Positions 45,758 to 54,287 of a DNA stretch of 64,000 bases are shown here, in pieces. A program made the position numbers and the translations under genes. Origin of the DNA: Peristeroidobacter soli (GTDB lineage Bacteria; Pseudomonadota; Gammaproteobacteria; Steroidobacterales; Steroidobacteraceae); NCBI RefSeq assembly GCF_004138485.1, contig NZ_RYEV01000003.1:62001-126000 (forward strand), written 5' to 3'. How positions within the stretch are numbered: the stretch's first letter is position 1; every line of letters begins with the position of its first letter. The notes under the pieces were generated by a model, which had not been told where the DNA came from, ran no database searches, and was given only the letters and a program-made list of their open reading frames with translations.

Positions 45758-46360
45758 ATGAGTGGAAAGTTGCCGGTGGTGCAGTTGAGCCCCTTGCCCG
45801 AGGTGCCGGGCGAGCGGCCTGCGTCTGCCGACCCCATGGTCGATCCCGCCGAGGTCGAGCGGCTGTTCCGGGAGCACAACGCCACCCTGCTGCGGTTCAT
45901 TGCCGCCCGCGTCGGTTCCACCCAGGAAGCACGCGAAATTGCTCAGGAATCGTACGTCCAGCTGCTCAGGCTGAGCGGTCCGGGTGCCATCAGTTACCTG
46001 CGCGCCTTCTTATTTAAAACCGCCGCGAACCTGGTCACGGATCGGCTGCGGCAACGGGACCGCCGGCGCAACGTGGCCTCGATGGGTGATATGGACTTCG
46101 TCCCCTTCGAGTTGTCGCCGGAGCGACTGGTGGCCAGCGAGCAAGCGATGACGACGTTACGGGCGGCGGTGGAGGAGTTGCCGCCGAGATGCCGGCAAGT
46201 CTTCCTGCTCCACCGCGTGCACGAATTGTCGACGGAAGAAATCGCTACCCGGCTCGGCATCGGCGAACGTATGGCGCGTCGCTACCTGGCGAGAGCACTG
46301 GAGTTCTTGCGGACCAGGATGGATGCCGCCGAAAGCGGACGAGGGACGTGTGAGCAATGA
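45758..46360 (+). CDS. FecI-type ECF sigma factor
   Basis: 200 aa. Region 2 (VERLFREHNATLLRFIAARVG, then AREIAQESYVQLLRL and YLRAFLFKTAANLVTDRLRQ) and region 4 (LPPRCRQVFLLHRVHELSTEE, then GIGERMARRYLARAL) are clear. It should direct transcription of the receptor gene when FecR relays an iron-chelate signal. The stop overlaps the fecR start as ATGA. No obvious Fur box was found in the 85 bp upstream. Confidence 0.93.
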   Translation: MSGKLPVVQLSPLPEVPGERPASADPMVDPAEVERLFREHNATLLRFIAARVGSTQEAREIAQESYVQLLRLSGPGAISYLRAFLFKTAANLVTDRLRQRDRRRNVASMGDMDFVPFELSPERLVASEQAMTTLRAAVEELPPRCRQVFLLHRVHELSTEEIATRLGIGERMARRYLARALEFLRTRMDAAESGRGTCEQ

Positions 46361-47439
46361 GCCAACACAACCAACAAGGATCTGAAATGGCGCCGGGGTA
46401 TTCCGCCGCGCAACGGCGCGAGGCGGCCGAATGGTTCATCGTGATCCGCGATCAGACGGAACCGGAAGCGCAGACCCTGCAAGCCTGGTTGCGATGGATG
46501 GAAGCCGACGAAGCCCACCGCACGGCATTCGAAGCGGTCTCCGCCGCCTGGCATCACACCTCGCCGTCGACGATGGTCGCCATGCCGACCGCGAGCGAGC
46601 TCGCCGAGGATGACTACGACGGCGAGCTTTCCGTCGAGCAGTGGCTGGCCTCCAGGAAATCGCCGGCGCCCACGACGCCCGGCCTGGCGTCGAGATCGTG
46701 GCGGGGCCTGCGTCGTGGCGTGTTCGCGCTGGCGGCGGTTGCAGCCTGGATGACGGTCGCGTTGCTGTTCTACCGGGAAACCGTCCAGGCTCCCTCCTGG
46801 GGCGTGTTCGAAACGCGCGTCGGCGAACATCGCGAGATCGTGCTGGCGGACGACTCGCGCGTTGCGCTCGGCGCCCGGTCGCGCCTGGTGGTGAACTTCA
46901 ATCGCGAGCGCCGCGAATTGCGGCTGGAAGCCGGCGAAGCTTTTTTTCAGGTCGCAAAAGATCCCGGGCGCGCCTTCGTGGTTCGTGCCATGGGAGGATC
47001 GATCACCGCGATCGGTACCGCGTTCGACGTGCGCGCCGTGCGCGATCACGTCACCGTCATGGTCGCCGAAGGGGTGGTGAGCGTTCGCAATCGAGCGACA
47101 CGGGAGGGGGAGCAAGTCAACGTCGCGCCACGTCAGCAAGTGACCTTCGATCTCGATGGCCGAGAGCCGTTGCAAGTGCGCTCCGCGCCGAATCTCGAAG
47201 AACGATTGCGCTGGCGCGAGGGCTGGCTGATCTATCGCAACGAACCGCTCGGCAACGTCATCGCCGACGTGAGTCGTTATACCGAGCGGCGCATCGAGGT
47301 CAGCGACAGCGACGCCGCCACGCTGCGCTTCAGCGGCGCCGTCGATCGCCAGAGCGTCGATGAATGGTTGCTCGCCTTGCCGGAGGCGTTTCCCGTCACC
47401 ATCGAAGCCGTTCCCGCTCAACGGGTTCCCACGCCGTGA
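46357..47439 (+). CDS. FecR-type transmembrane anti-sigma regulator
   Basis: 360 aa. An N-terminal cytoplasmic DUF4880 domain (REAAEWFIVIRDQTEPEAQT and the DEAHRTAFE motif) is followed by one membrane helix (about 120-138), the FecR domain (WGVFETRVGEHREIVLADDS, EAGEAFFQVAKDPGRAF) and a C-terminal part (GWLIYRNEPLGNVIADVSRY). It carries the signal from the TonB receptor to the sigma factor. Confidence 0.94.
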   Translation: MSQHNQQGSEMAPGYSAAQRREAAEWFIVIRDQTEPEAQTLQAWLRWMEADEAHRTAFEAVSAAWHHTSPSTMVAMPTASELAEDDYDGELSVEQWLASRKSPAPTTPGLASRSWRGLRRGVFALAAVAAWMTVALLFYRETVQAPSWGVFETRVGEHREIVLADDSRVALGARSRLVVNFNRERRELRLEAGEAFFQVAKDPGRAFVVRAMGGSITAIGTAFDVRAVRDHVTVMVAEGVVSVRNRATREGEQVNVAPRQQVTFDLDGREPLQVRSAPNLEERLRWREGWLIYRNEPLGNVIADVSRYTERRIEVSDSDAATLRFSGAVDRQSVDEWLLALPEAFPVTIEAVPAQRVPTP

Positions 47440-47499
47440 GTACCGAATTCGCCGCCGCCGTCGTCTAGGTGCACGTTCGTCACAATGGGGAGAACGAAT

Positions 47500-50061
47500 A
47501 TGCACAAGACACGATCCATGCTCAGCCTGGCGGTGGCTGCATTCGCCGGCATCGCCGCCGCGAACAGTGCCGCCGCTCGCGATCTCGACGCCGCGGTCAC
47601 GCTCGACATCGCGGCCGGTCCGTTGGAAACCGCCATCATCGAACTGTCGAAGCAGACCGGCATGCAACTGGTGGCGCCGGCCGGTTCATTGCCCACTACG
47701 ACCGCGCCTCGTGTCAGTGGCAGCATGCCGCTGGGGAGTGCGCTCGATCTGTTGTTGCAGGGAACGCAACTGACCTATCGGCTGGTGGGCGAGCGGACGC
47801 TGACCATCGTGCCGAAGGAACATTCGAGCGCGGGCAAGTCATCGCTCGCTCGGACCCAGGAAACGATTGCCGCCACCTCGGATCCGGCGGCGGGTATTCG
47901 TTTGGCAAGTCGAACGACGCACGCTGCCGCACGCGCCGAGTCGCGCAAAGTCGTCGTTGCCGATGCAGGCGCCGGCGGCGCGGGATCGAGTGGAGAGTCG
48001 GAGGTCGCCGAGCCGGCCGTCGTGGTCTGGGGTCAGCGTGACGCGGCGGCGGAGAGCGGCTATCGCGCCAGATCCGTATCGCAGCTCGGCGTGCTGGGCG
48101 CGAAGGCCATCGAAGATACTCCGTTCTCCATCAACGTCGTGCCGCCGGAGCTGATCGAGAATCGGATGGCCACGGCCGCCGATCAGATCTTCCGCATCAA
48201 TCCAGTGGCGCAACTCGAGACGCCGCGCTCCCGCTTTTATAGCAGTGCCGTACTGCGCGGCTTCTCGGTCGGCTGGAACAGCCAGATCGACGGCATGCGC
48301 AACGGCAACAACGCCGACGTCGAAGACAAGGAGCGCATCGAGATCGTCACCGGCCTGTCGGCGTTTCTGTATGGCGTGGGCAACGTCGGTGGCACCGTGA
48401 ACTATGTTTTGAAGCGGCCCACGGCCGAGGCGCTGCGCAGCGTTACCGTCGGTTACGCGGGCGGCGAGAATTTCTATGGACATCTCGATCTCGGCGGGCC
48501 GATCGATGGTGCCGGCAAGTTCGGCTATCGCTTGAACGTGGTCGGTCAGGACGGCGACACGTACATGGACCACCAGTCGCTGGAGCGCAGCCTGGTCAGT
48601 GCCGCGCTGGATTGGAACCTCACCGACGATCTGCGGCTGCAGTTCGATGCGTCGAGCTCCGACAGCGACATGCGAGGCGGCGAAACCTACTGGCTGGCGC
48701 TGGGCTCGACACCGCGAAGTTTCGCGCTCTACGACAATCCGCCGGACACCGACCGTTACTACGGACAGCCGCAGTCATTCACCAAGGCTCATGCCGAGCA
48801 CGCCGCCGGCCGATTGCAATGGAACATCAACGAGGACAGCACGCTGCGCGCCGCGGTTTCCAAGCGCAAGGAAGATTTGCAGCTGCGCGCCTCGTTGAAC
48901 GCGCTCAGCGACGACGACTTGCCTGGCCAATACTCGCCGTGGATCGGCGAGTGGATCTATCCGGATATCGACATCACCGCCGCCTATCTGTTCGCCGACA
49001 CGAAGTTCGAGACCGGCGCGGTCGCGCATCGACTGACGGGCGGTGTGTTCGGCGACGAGCGCGAGACCACGCCCTACATCTCTCAGGGCTGGACCTTCCC
49101 GACTGCCAAGGGCTCCGTCGCCGATCCCTTGTATGTCGATTACGCGCCGGGCCTGCCGGTCGGCTCGAAGTATGTCGATCAACGCACCCGTTCGATGAAC
49201 TACGTGGTGGGTGACGAGATCACTGTCGGCGCCTGGACCGCGCTGATCGGCTTGACGCATACGCAGCTGAAGATCGAGGCGTTCGATGCGACCGGCGCCA
49301 CGACCGCGGTTTACGACAAAAGCAAAACCAACCCCGCCGCGACACTGCTTTGGCGCGCCACCGACGGTTTGCGCCTGTACGCCAACTACATGACGAGCTT
49401 CGAAGCAGGTAGCGTCGCCGCCGGCGTCGATGGCAGCGGGCGTGCCGTTCTCAATGCCGGTCAGGCGATGCCGCCGATCGAGAACAAACAAATCGAGATC
49501 GGCGCGAAGTACGCCGTCGGCGGTGCGCTGCTGACCGCCGCCGTGTTCGAGATCGACAAGGCGCTGGAGTACTACGCACCGGTGAGCCCCGCGGAGGTGC
49601 GCTTGGTTCAAGATGGACGGCAGGTGCATCGTGGCGTCGAGCTGACGGTCAGCGGGCGCGTCACCGAGAACTTCACGTTACTCGGCGGCGTCACGGTGCT
49701 GGATGCGAAGATCAAGGACAACGCCGAGGTGCCGGAGGTCGAGGGCTCGAGGCCGCAGAACGTCGCGAAGGCGCAGGCGAAGCTGTATGCGGAATATTCG
49801 CTACCGTCGCTGAGCGGGCTGACGTTCTCCGCCGGTGTCTATCACACCGGCGAGCAGGAGTTGACGCTGCCGAACAGCTACACCATCGACTCGTTCACCA
49901 CCGCCGATCTGGGTGTGCGCTATCAAACGCGCGTGTGGAACGATCGCAAGCTCACACTGCGCTTCAACATCGATAATGTCACCGATGAGCGCTACTGGTT
50001 GAACAGTACGTTCTTGGGTTATCCCAGAACGTACGCCGCCGGTGCGCAGTTGCAGTTCTGA
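47500..50061 (+). CDS. TonB-dependent siderophore receptor with signalling STN domain
   Basis: 853 aa from the ATG at 47500, with GGGGAG upstream. A signal peptide (about 1-24) is followed by an STN domain (about 30-100, AVTLDIAAGPLETAIIELSK) that touches FecR, then a linker, the plug (DTPFSINVVPPELI and RGFSVGWNSQIDGMRN) and a 22-strand barrel ending in Phe (AAGAQLQF). The STN domain plus the upstream sigma/anti-sigma pair define a cell-surface signalling system. The substrate is a ferric siderophore of unknown type. Confidence 0.95.
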   Translation: MHKTRSMLSLAVAAFAGIAAANSAAARDLDAAVTLDIAAGPLETAIIELSKQTGMQLVAPAGSLPTTTAPRVSGSMPLGSALDLLLQGTQLTYRLVGERTLTIVPKEHSSAGKSSLARTQETIAATSDPAAGIRLASRTTHAAARAESRKVVVADAGAGGAGSSGESEVAEPAVVVWGQRDAAAESGYRARSVSQLGVLGAKAIEDTPFSINVVPPELIENRMATAADQIFRINPVAQLETPRSRFYSSAVLRGFSVGWNSQIDGMRNGNNADVEDKERIEIVTGLSAFLYGVGNVGGTVNYVLKRPTAEALRSVTVGYAGGENFYGHLDLGGPIDGAGKFGYRLNVVGQDGDTYMDHQSLERSLVSAALDWNLTDDLRLQFDASSSDSDMRGGETYWLALGSTPRSFALYDNPPDTDRYYGQPQSFTKAHAEHAAGRLQWNINEDSTLRAAVSKRKEDLQLRASLNALSDDDLPGQYSPWIGEWIYPDIDITAAYLFADTKFETGAVAHRLTGGVFGDERETTPYISQGWTFPTAKGSVADPLYVDYAPGLPVGSKYVDQRTRSMNYVVGDEITVGAWTALIGLTHTQLKIEAFDATGATTAVYDKSKTNPAATLLWRATDGLRLYANYMTSFEAGSVAAGVDGSGRAVLNAGQAMPPIENKQIEIGAKYAVGGALLTAAVFEIDKALEYYAPVSPAEVRLVQDGRQVHRGVELTVSGRVTENFTLLGGVTVLDAKIKDNAEVPEVEGSRPQNVAKAQAKLYAEYSLPSLSGLTFSAGVYHTGEQELTLPNSYTIDSFTTADLGVRYQTRVWNDRKLTLRFNIDNVTDERYWLNSTFLGYPRTYAAGAQLQF

Positions 50062-50080
50062 GGTCGGGCTGGGTGGTCGC

Positions 50081-50114
50081 ACGAGGCTCCGCTGCGAAGC
50101 GTGAGCCTCGTTTT
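50081..50114 (+). terminator. intrinsic terminator after the TonB receptor
   Basis: A 9-bp stem ACGAGGCTC/GAGCCTCGT (50081-50089 with 50103-50111) ends in TTTT, 20 bp after the receptor stop. Some readthrough into the esterase is likely, since its start is only 18 bp further on. Confidence 0.75.
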
Positions 50115-50131
50115 CATTTGTGGGAGTGCGT

Positions 50132-51340
50132 ATGAGACGTGTCGTGTTGGCCGTGCTGGTCTGGTTGGTGGCGCCCATGCCTGGCTGGGCACAACGCTGG
50201 GAGGCTCAGGCGCCGACCGAGGTGTCGGTCGTAGCGGGGCGTGCCCAGACCCTGTGGTCCAGCGTATTGCAGGAGCCGCGACAGCTGCTGATCTCGCTGC
50301 CTCCGGATTACCAGCGCTCCGGCAAAGCCTACCCCGTCGTTTATCTGCTCGATGCGGAAATGCAGTTCACGCAGGCGGCCGGCGTTCTGCAGTTCCTGGG
50401 GCCGTTCAACGAGCGTATTCCCGAAACGATCCTGATCGGCGTCGTGAATACCGACCGCAGTCGCGATTTCGTGCCAGCCGCGCGCAACCCGGCGTGGCGA
50501 GGCGAGCCGATGTGGAGCGAGGCCTATGAGCACAGCGATGCCGACAACTTCCTGAAGTTCTTTGCCGACGAATTGATTCCTTGGGTGGATGCGCGCTATC
50601 GCACGGCGCCGTATCGCATTCTGGTCGGCCATTCGTTCGGCGGCGTGTTCAATACGCACGCGCTGATCCACCGGCCCGAATTGTTCCAGGCCCACATCGC
50701 GATCAGCCCTTCGCTCTGGTACGACGGCGAGGCGCTCGTGGCCCGCACGGAAGCCGGCATTCGCAGCCTGAAGTCGCCGCCGGCGCTGTTCCTGAGCTGG
50801 GCCGATCACGAAGACACCATTCGCCTCAGCACCGAAAAGCTGGTCCAGGCGCTGTCTCGCAAGCCGCCCGCGGGGTTGCACTGGACGCATCGTTACTATC
50901 CGGGTGACGACCACATGAGCACGCCGCACCGTGCGCTGTACGACGGTTTGGAATGGTTGTTCGCCGGTTGGCGGATGCCGCGTCGTGAGGACGACGCGGC
51001 CGGGCCGTCACTCAGTGAGGTCGAGGCTCACTATGCGGCGTTATCTCGACAATACGGCTTCCCGGTCGCGCCAACCGTCGCGGCGTTGAACGCGGTTGCG
51101 CAAGACCTGGCGACGCAGGGCAAGGCAGAGCAAGCGCTCGAGCTCTTGCGGCGAAGTGCGCGCGAGAATCACTACATTGCGTTGACTCACAGCGTGCTCG
51201 GCGAGGCGCTGGAAAAGCTTGGGCGGCGAGAGGAGGCGCTGGCGGCTTACGAGGAGGCGCTGCGCGTTACGCTGGAAAGCGGGGAGCCTTATGGCGACCC
51301 GGTGAAAGCGTTCCGGGCGAAGGCGAAGGAGTTGCGCTGA
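50132..51340 (+). CDS. exported Fes/IroE-like serine esterase with TPR tail
   Basis: 402 aa from the ATG at 50132, with TGGGAG upstream. A signal peptide (about 1-21, GWA-Q) is followed by an alpha/beta-hydrolase of the esterase D/IroE type: YPVVYLLDAEMQF, the nucleophile Ser in VGHSFGGVF, and the acid and His in the SWADHED and GDDHMSTPH regions. The last ~80 residues form one or two TPR helix pairs. Placed after the receptor, it may hydrolyse an imported ferric siderophore in the periplasm, or another ester. Confidence 0.88.
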   Translation: MRRVVLAVLVWLVAPMPGWAQRWEAQAPTEVSVVAGRAQTLWSSVLQEPRQLLISLPPDYQRSGKAYPVVYLLDAEMQFTQAAGVLQFLGPFNERIPETILIGVVNTDRSRDFVPAARNPAWRGEPMWSEAYEHSDADNFLKFFADELIPWVDARYRTAPYRILVGHSFGGVFNTHALIHRPELFQAHIAISPSLWYDGEALVARTEAGIRSLKSPPALFLSWADHEDTIRLSTEKLVQALSRKPPAGLHWTHRYYPGDDHMSTPHRALYDGLEWLFAGWRMPRREDDAAGPSLSEVEAHYAALSRQYGFPVAPTVAALNAVAQDLATQGKAEQALELLRRSARENHYIALTHSVLGEALEKLGRREEALAAYEEALRVTLESGEPYGDPVKAFRAKAKELR

Positions 51341-51350
51341 TCGAATCGAG

Positions 51351-51379
51351 TGGGTCGCCGCATCGATCGCGGCGACCCA
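51351..51379. terminator. hairpin between convergent genes
   Basis: A perfect 11-bp stem TGGGTCGCCGC/GCGGCGACCCA (51351-51361 with 51369-51379) with a 7-nt loop lies between the esterase and cytochrome genes. Neither side has a T-run, so the call is tentative. Confidence 0.45.
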
Positions 51380-51389
51380 AACGGCAGGA

Positions 51390-51899
51390 TTACTTCGAGC
51401 CGGCGACCATGTAGTCGACCGCATTCATGATCGACTTGTCGGCCAGATCCGCGCGGCCACCCTTCGGCGGCATGAAGCCCGCGCTGCCCTGGAAGCCTTC
51501 GAGCGCGTGCTTGTGGAGCGTGTCCGCGCCCTTGGCGATGCGCGGGCCCCAGGCGGCCTTGTCGCCGTACTTCGGCGCGCCGGCGACACCGGCACCGTGG
51601 CAGGCCATGCAGGCCATGTTGAACACTTCCTCGCCACCCAGTTCCTTGGCCGGCTCCGCGGAAGCAGCCTGGACCGGCGCCAGCGCCGAGTTGTCCTGAC
51701 CCGCGATCGCGACCTTGGCCACCGGCGCAATGCGCTCGGCCACCACGGCCTGGTTCACCGGGTCGGTGATCACATGCTGTTCCTGGGTGCCGGAGGCGAC
51801 GATGCGCGCCAACACATATAGAAGGATGGCGATGCCGATCAGAATGCCGAGTACCAGCATGAAGGTGTCAAAGAACTTTCTATCGTGCTCGGCGCTCAC
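51390..51899 (-). CDS. membrane-anchored cytochrome c (c5-like)
   Basis: 169 aa. An N-terminal membrane helix (about 13-34) is followed by an Ala-rich linker and one class-I cytochrome c domain with heme site C97-M-A-C100-H101; the distal Met is in GFMPPKGG. The periplasmic domain would shuttle electrons between respiratory complexes. Similar short cytochromes act near cytochrome oxidases, but no oxidase gene is in the window. Confidence 0.93.
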   Translation of the reverse strand: MSAEHDRKFFDTFMLVLGILIGIAILLYVLARIVASGTQEQHVITDPVNQAVVAERIAPVAKVAIAGQDNSALAPVQAASAEPAKELGGEEVFNMACMACHGAGVAGAPKYGDKAAWGPRIAKGADTLHKHALEGFQGSAGFMPPKGGRADLADKSIMNAVDYMVAGSK

Positions 51900-52032
51900 T
51901 TCGGCTCCAACAACAGGCTACAGGGGCGGGTAAAGCCACATGGCAAAACGGCGCGCAGTATAACGGTGTCGCCGTTCCCGATAAACTCAACAGGCTAACT
52001 CTCTGATCGGACGCGAATTCCAGGCCCTGGGG

Positions 52033-52061
52033 TTGGGCTGGACGGCAAGGCCGGCTATGAT
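52033..52061 (+). promoter_or_regulatory. candidate promoter for tRNA-Arg
   Basis: TTGGGC (52033-52038), 17-bp spacer, TATGAT (52056-52061). A second -10-like TACAAT at 52116-52121 sits 12 bases before the tRNA but has no matching -35. A GGGTCCC/GGGACCC hairpin lies between. Confidence 0.5.
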
Positions 52062-52132
52062 TCGCGCCCCCGCCGGGTCCCCCGGGGCGGGACCCCGTCC
52101 GCCAGGAGGGGCTGCTACAATTCGTTTCGCAC

Positions 52133-52209
52133 GCGCCCGTAGCTCAGTTGGATAGAGTATCGGTTTCCGAAGCCGAGGGTCACTGGTTCGAATCCAGTCG
52201 GGCGCGCCA
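52133..52209 (+). tRNA. tRNA-Arg (anticodon CCG)
   Basis: The acceptor stem GCGCCCG (52133-52139) pairs with CGGGCGC (52199-52205), followed by G and an encoded CCA (52207-52209). The anticodon arm is TCGGT-TTCCGAA-GCCGA with anticodon CCG, and the T arm is ACTGG-TTCGAAT-CCAGT. It reads CGG codons. Accessory-looking genes begin 26 bp downstream. Confidence 0.97.
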
Positions 52210-52235
52210 CTCCCCGCAGGTCGCTTTTGCTGTTC

Positions 52236-52412
52236 ATGAGCACAGCCATCGAAGAAGCCAAGCGTGCCGGTATCGACATGAGCCTGGTCGAAACCAGCCT
52301 CCGCTACTCCTACGACAAGCGCGCCGAGCAACATCAAGCCGCGCTCGAACTGGCGCTCGAACTGGAGCGCATCGGACGGCAACTCCGTGGTGAAGCTCAA
52401 CCAACTGATTGA
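52236..52412 (+). CDS. small acidic helical protein upstream of nucleotidyltransferase
   Basis: 58 aa from the ATG at 52236, which follows the tRNA by 26 bp. It is predicted wholly helical ([20 protein letters not shown], then [15 protein letters not shown]) with no signal or membrane segment. It overlaps the next gene by 26 bp in another frame, a spacing typical of antitoxin-toxin pairs. Not a family I can name. Antitoxin or partner role is inference. Confidence 0.65.
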   Translation: MSTAIEEAKRAGIDMSLVETSLRYSYDKRAEQHQAALELALELERIGRQLRGEAQPTD

Positions 52413-52869
52413 GCGTCTTTGCGACGCCGATGTCGACTTTGTGATCGTCGGCGGTTTCGCCGGCGTGCTTCACGGGTCCACGCTTGTAACGCGCGACTTG
52501 GAAGTGTGCACGGTATTGAGTTCCGAGAACATTGCGAAACTGCGCGATACGTTTCGCGATCTCCAGCCAAAACATCGCTTCACGACCCAGAAGTTCTCTT
52601 TCCTGGACAATCCCGAGCCCGGCGTTGCCCTAAACAACCTTTATCTGGAAACTGACCTCGGTCCGGTGGACTTGCTCGGCACCATCAAGGGAGTAGGCGA
52701 GTTCGAGGCGGTGCGAGCCGCGTCGATCGAAGTAGAGCTATTTGGACGGCGATGCCGCGTACTCTCGGTTGACGGCCTCATCCGAGCCAAGCAAGCAATG
52801 GGGCGCGATAAAGATTTGATCGCCGTCAAAGAGCTGCGAGCCATTCAGGAAGCTCACGCGAAGCCGTGA
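52387..52869 (+). CDS. nucleotidyltransferase-fold protein (MNT/AbiEii-like)
   Basis: 160 aa, GTG start. VDFVIVGGFAGVLHGS (residues 16-31) is the Gly-Gly...His-Gly signature of minimal nucleotidyltransferases; the metal-binding pair, usually D-x-D, reads D37-L-E39 in VTRDLEV. LETDLGPVDLLGTIKG gives the third acidic residue, and the C-terminus has SVDGLIRAKQAMGRDKD. It may modify tRNA ends or a partner protein, as related toxins do, but this is inferred from fold only. Confidence 0.75.
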   Translation: MVKLNQLIERLCDADVDFVIVGGFAGVLHGSTLVTRDLEVCTVLSSENIAKLRDTFRDLQPKHRFTTQKFSFLDNPEPGVALNNLYLETDLGPVDLLGTIKGVGEFEAVRAASIEVELFGRRCRVLSVDGLIRAKQAMGRDKDLIAVKELRAIQEAHAKP

Positions 52870-52921
52870 GGCGGAAAGAAGTTCTCGCTGCTGGGTTATT
52901 GGCGAAGGCGATCGGCGGCAC

Positions 52922-53251
52922 TCAGTCTCTGAGCAGATGCACTTGCTCCACCACGCATCCCTGATTGAGGCCTGACACTTCAATCGTGCCGCCGGCATAC
53001 AAACTGGCGAGGAGGCCCGCGTACACGGCCTTCACGCTTGCTTGTTTGTCCGCGGCCGTGGAGCCGGCGCCGTAGAAGAACAGCCAGCCGCCGGCGGCGC
53101 AGGTGCCGGCGTTCACGTCGATGCGTAAATTCAAATGATCGGCGAAAGTGGGCTCCAGGCGCGTCACTCGTCCTTGCACGATCCAATCGCCGGCATTGGC
53201 CGAGATCGACATCAGTAACGCGGTCGCTGCCGTCAGAGTCATCGCTTTCAT
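52922..53251 (-). CDS. small secreted protein A
   Basis: 109 aa. A signal peptide (about 1-20, ANA-G) is followed by GDWIVQGRVTRLEP, a Cys in NAGTCAAGGW, and the ending SLYAGGTIEVSGLNQGCVVE. The two cysteines probably pair. The end resembles that of the neighbouring secreted protein B (a helix, a short strand, Cys-x-V). Function unknown. Confidence 0.65.
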   Translation of the reverse strand: MKAMTLTAATALLMSISANAGDWIVQGRVTRLEPTFADHLNLRIDVNAGTCAAGGWLFFYGAGSTAADKQASVKAVYAGLLASLYAGGTIEVSGLNQGCVVEQVHLLRD

Positions 53252-53261
53252 CGTTGCTCCT

Positions 53262-53639
53262 CTACGGGACCGCGTGCAGCGCCATCACCCTGCACACGCG
53301 GTCGCCGGACGTATCGATAATCTGCGTGTCGTCGACCGTGATCGTGACGGTCACGTTATCTTTCCACGCACGCATGGCGATGCCGTAGAGATGCCAGTCG
53401 TCCATGGAAATATCGGCGGCATCGGCGCGGCACGAGGTGGATCCCCAGGCTGCGCTCGTGGCGGGATAGATTCGGATTACGGACTGAGACTGCGGCGCGC
53501 CGGGACGAGACGTGGATACGCCCGCCATGTTTTGTATTTTGACCGTACGCGAAGACTCGGCTGCAGATGCAGTGTTCGAAAGCGCGTTTCCGGTCAGCAG
53601 CAGCGCGGCGGAAAAAGCATACCAATGGATCGGTCTCAT
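53262..53639 (-). CDS. small secreted protein B
   Basis: 125 aa. A signal peptide (about 1-27, ASA-A) is followed by a mature domain with SAAWGSTSCRADAADI and the C-terminal TVTITVDDTQIIDTSGDRVC. Two cysteines match those of protein A in position, and the gene lies 10 bp upstream of it on the same strand, so the two look like an operon of diverged paralogues. Function unknown. Confidence 0.65.
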   Translation of the reverse strand: MRPIHWYAFSAALLLTGNALSNTASAAESSRTVKIQNMAGVSTSRPGAPQSQSVIRIYPATSAAWGSTSCRADAADISMDDWHLYGIAMRAWKDNVTVTITVDDTQIIDTSGDRVCRVMALHAVP

Positions 53640-53782
53640 ATCGCTCTCCCTGTTTGGTCGTTCCGTGAGTTGGCAGCGGCGCGGCGATTCAGATTGTTTT
53701 CGTCGCCATCCGCAGCAAACTTATTGCGAACAGAGTTGCAGGATCAACCCGCGCCTGTCAATGCACTGGACGCGGGAGAAAG

Positions 53783-54124
53783 TTGGAATCAGGGTTTGGA
53801 CGAAAGCCAAGCGTGCTCGAGGCGGCGATCGTCCGGGTCAAGGATGGCGAACAGGACCTGCGTTATTTGTTTCAGAGAGGATTGTTCACGGAAGAGCCGG
53901 AGACACCTCATCTGGTAGTGCTCGCGGCGGAGCTGCCAGTCGTATCGACGGACGCCATCATCGATCGGCTGCGACAACATCCTAGAACAGAGTCGATCCC
54001 CGTGATCGTCATTCGGCAAGACGCGGCCAGCGAGCAGTGCCTGTTGTCTCGGGGCGTGGTGTTGATCTTCGCCACCGAGCGGCTGGAGAAACAAATAGCG
54101 AGCGCGCCGGGTCAGCTTCCCTAG
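53783..54124 (+). pseudogene. decayed or pseudo-receiver domain protein
   Basis: 113 codons from a TTG. VRVKDGEQDLRYLFQRGLF, PHLVVLAAELPVVSTDAII and PRTESIPVIVI follow the Rcp1-type response-regulator pattern. The first strand with its acidic pair is missing, the phospho-acceptor position (normally LDxxLP) reads LAAELP, and the C-terminal KP-lysine is absent. The upstream frame does not resemble a receiver. It is either a truncated remnant or a phosphorylation-independent pseudo-receiver. Confidence 0.5.
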
Positions 54125-54235
54125 CGCATCGGCGGCGACGCTGTCGATCAATTAACGGGCCCAAAGCCCACTCAATCGCTCATTTTCGACGGGTGCCTTC
54201 CGGGCATGCTGGCGCTCGCACGACAGGTGTGTTCT

Positions 54236-54273
54236 GGTTGTCATTTGACAACCATGGTTTCCCCGTTTACCCT
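54236..54273 (+). promoter_or_regulatory. operator-promoter of the HicA-like/HTH module
   Basis: An 18-bp inverted repeat GGTTGTCA-TT-TGACAACC (54236-54253) contains the -35 TTGACA (54245-54250). A weak -10 TACCCT (54268-54273) follows at 17 bp. The start would be about 54280, leaving almost no 5' leader. Confidence 0.6.
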
Positions 54274-54287
54274 TTCAGGTGTCGAAG

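Noticed and set aside
46282-47667. 461-codon minus-strand ORF opposite fecR
   Set aside because: FecR motifs on the plus strand are decisive; the opposite frame has no recognisable domain.
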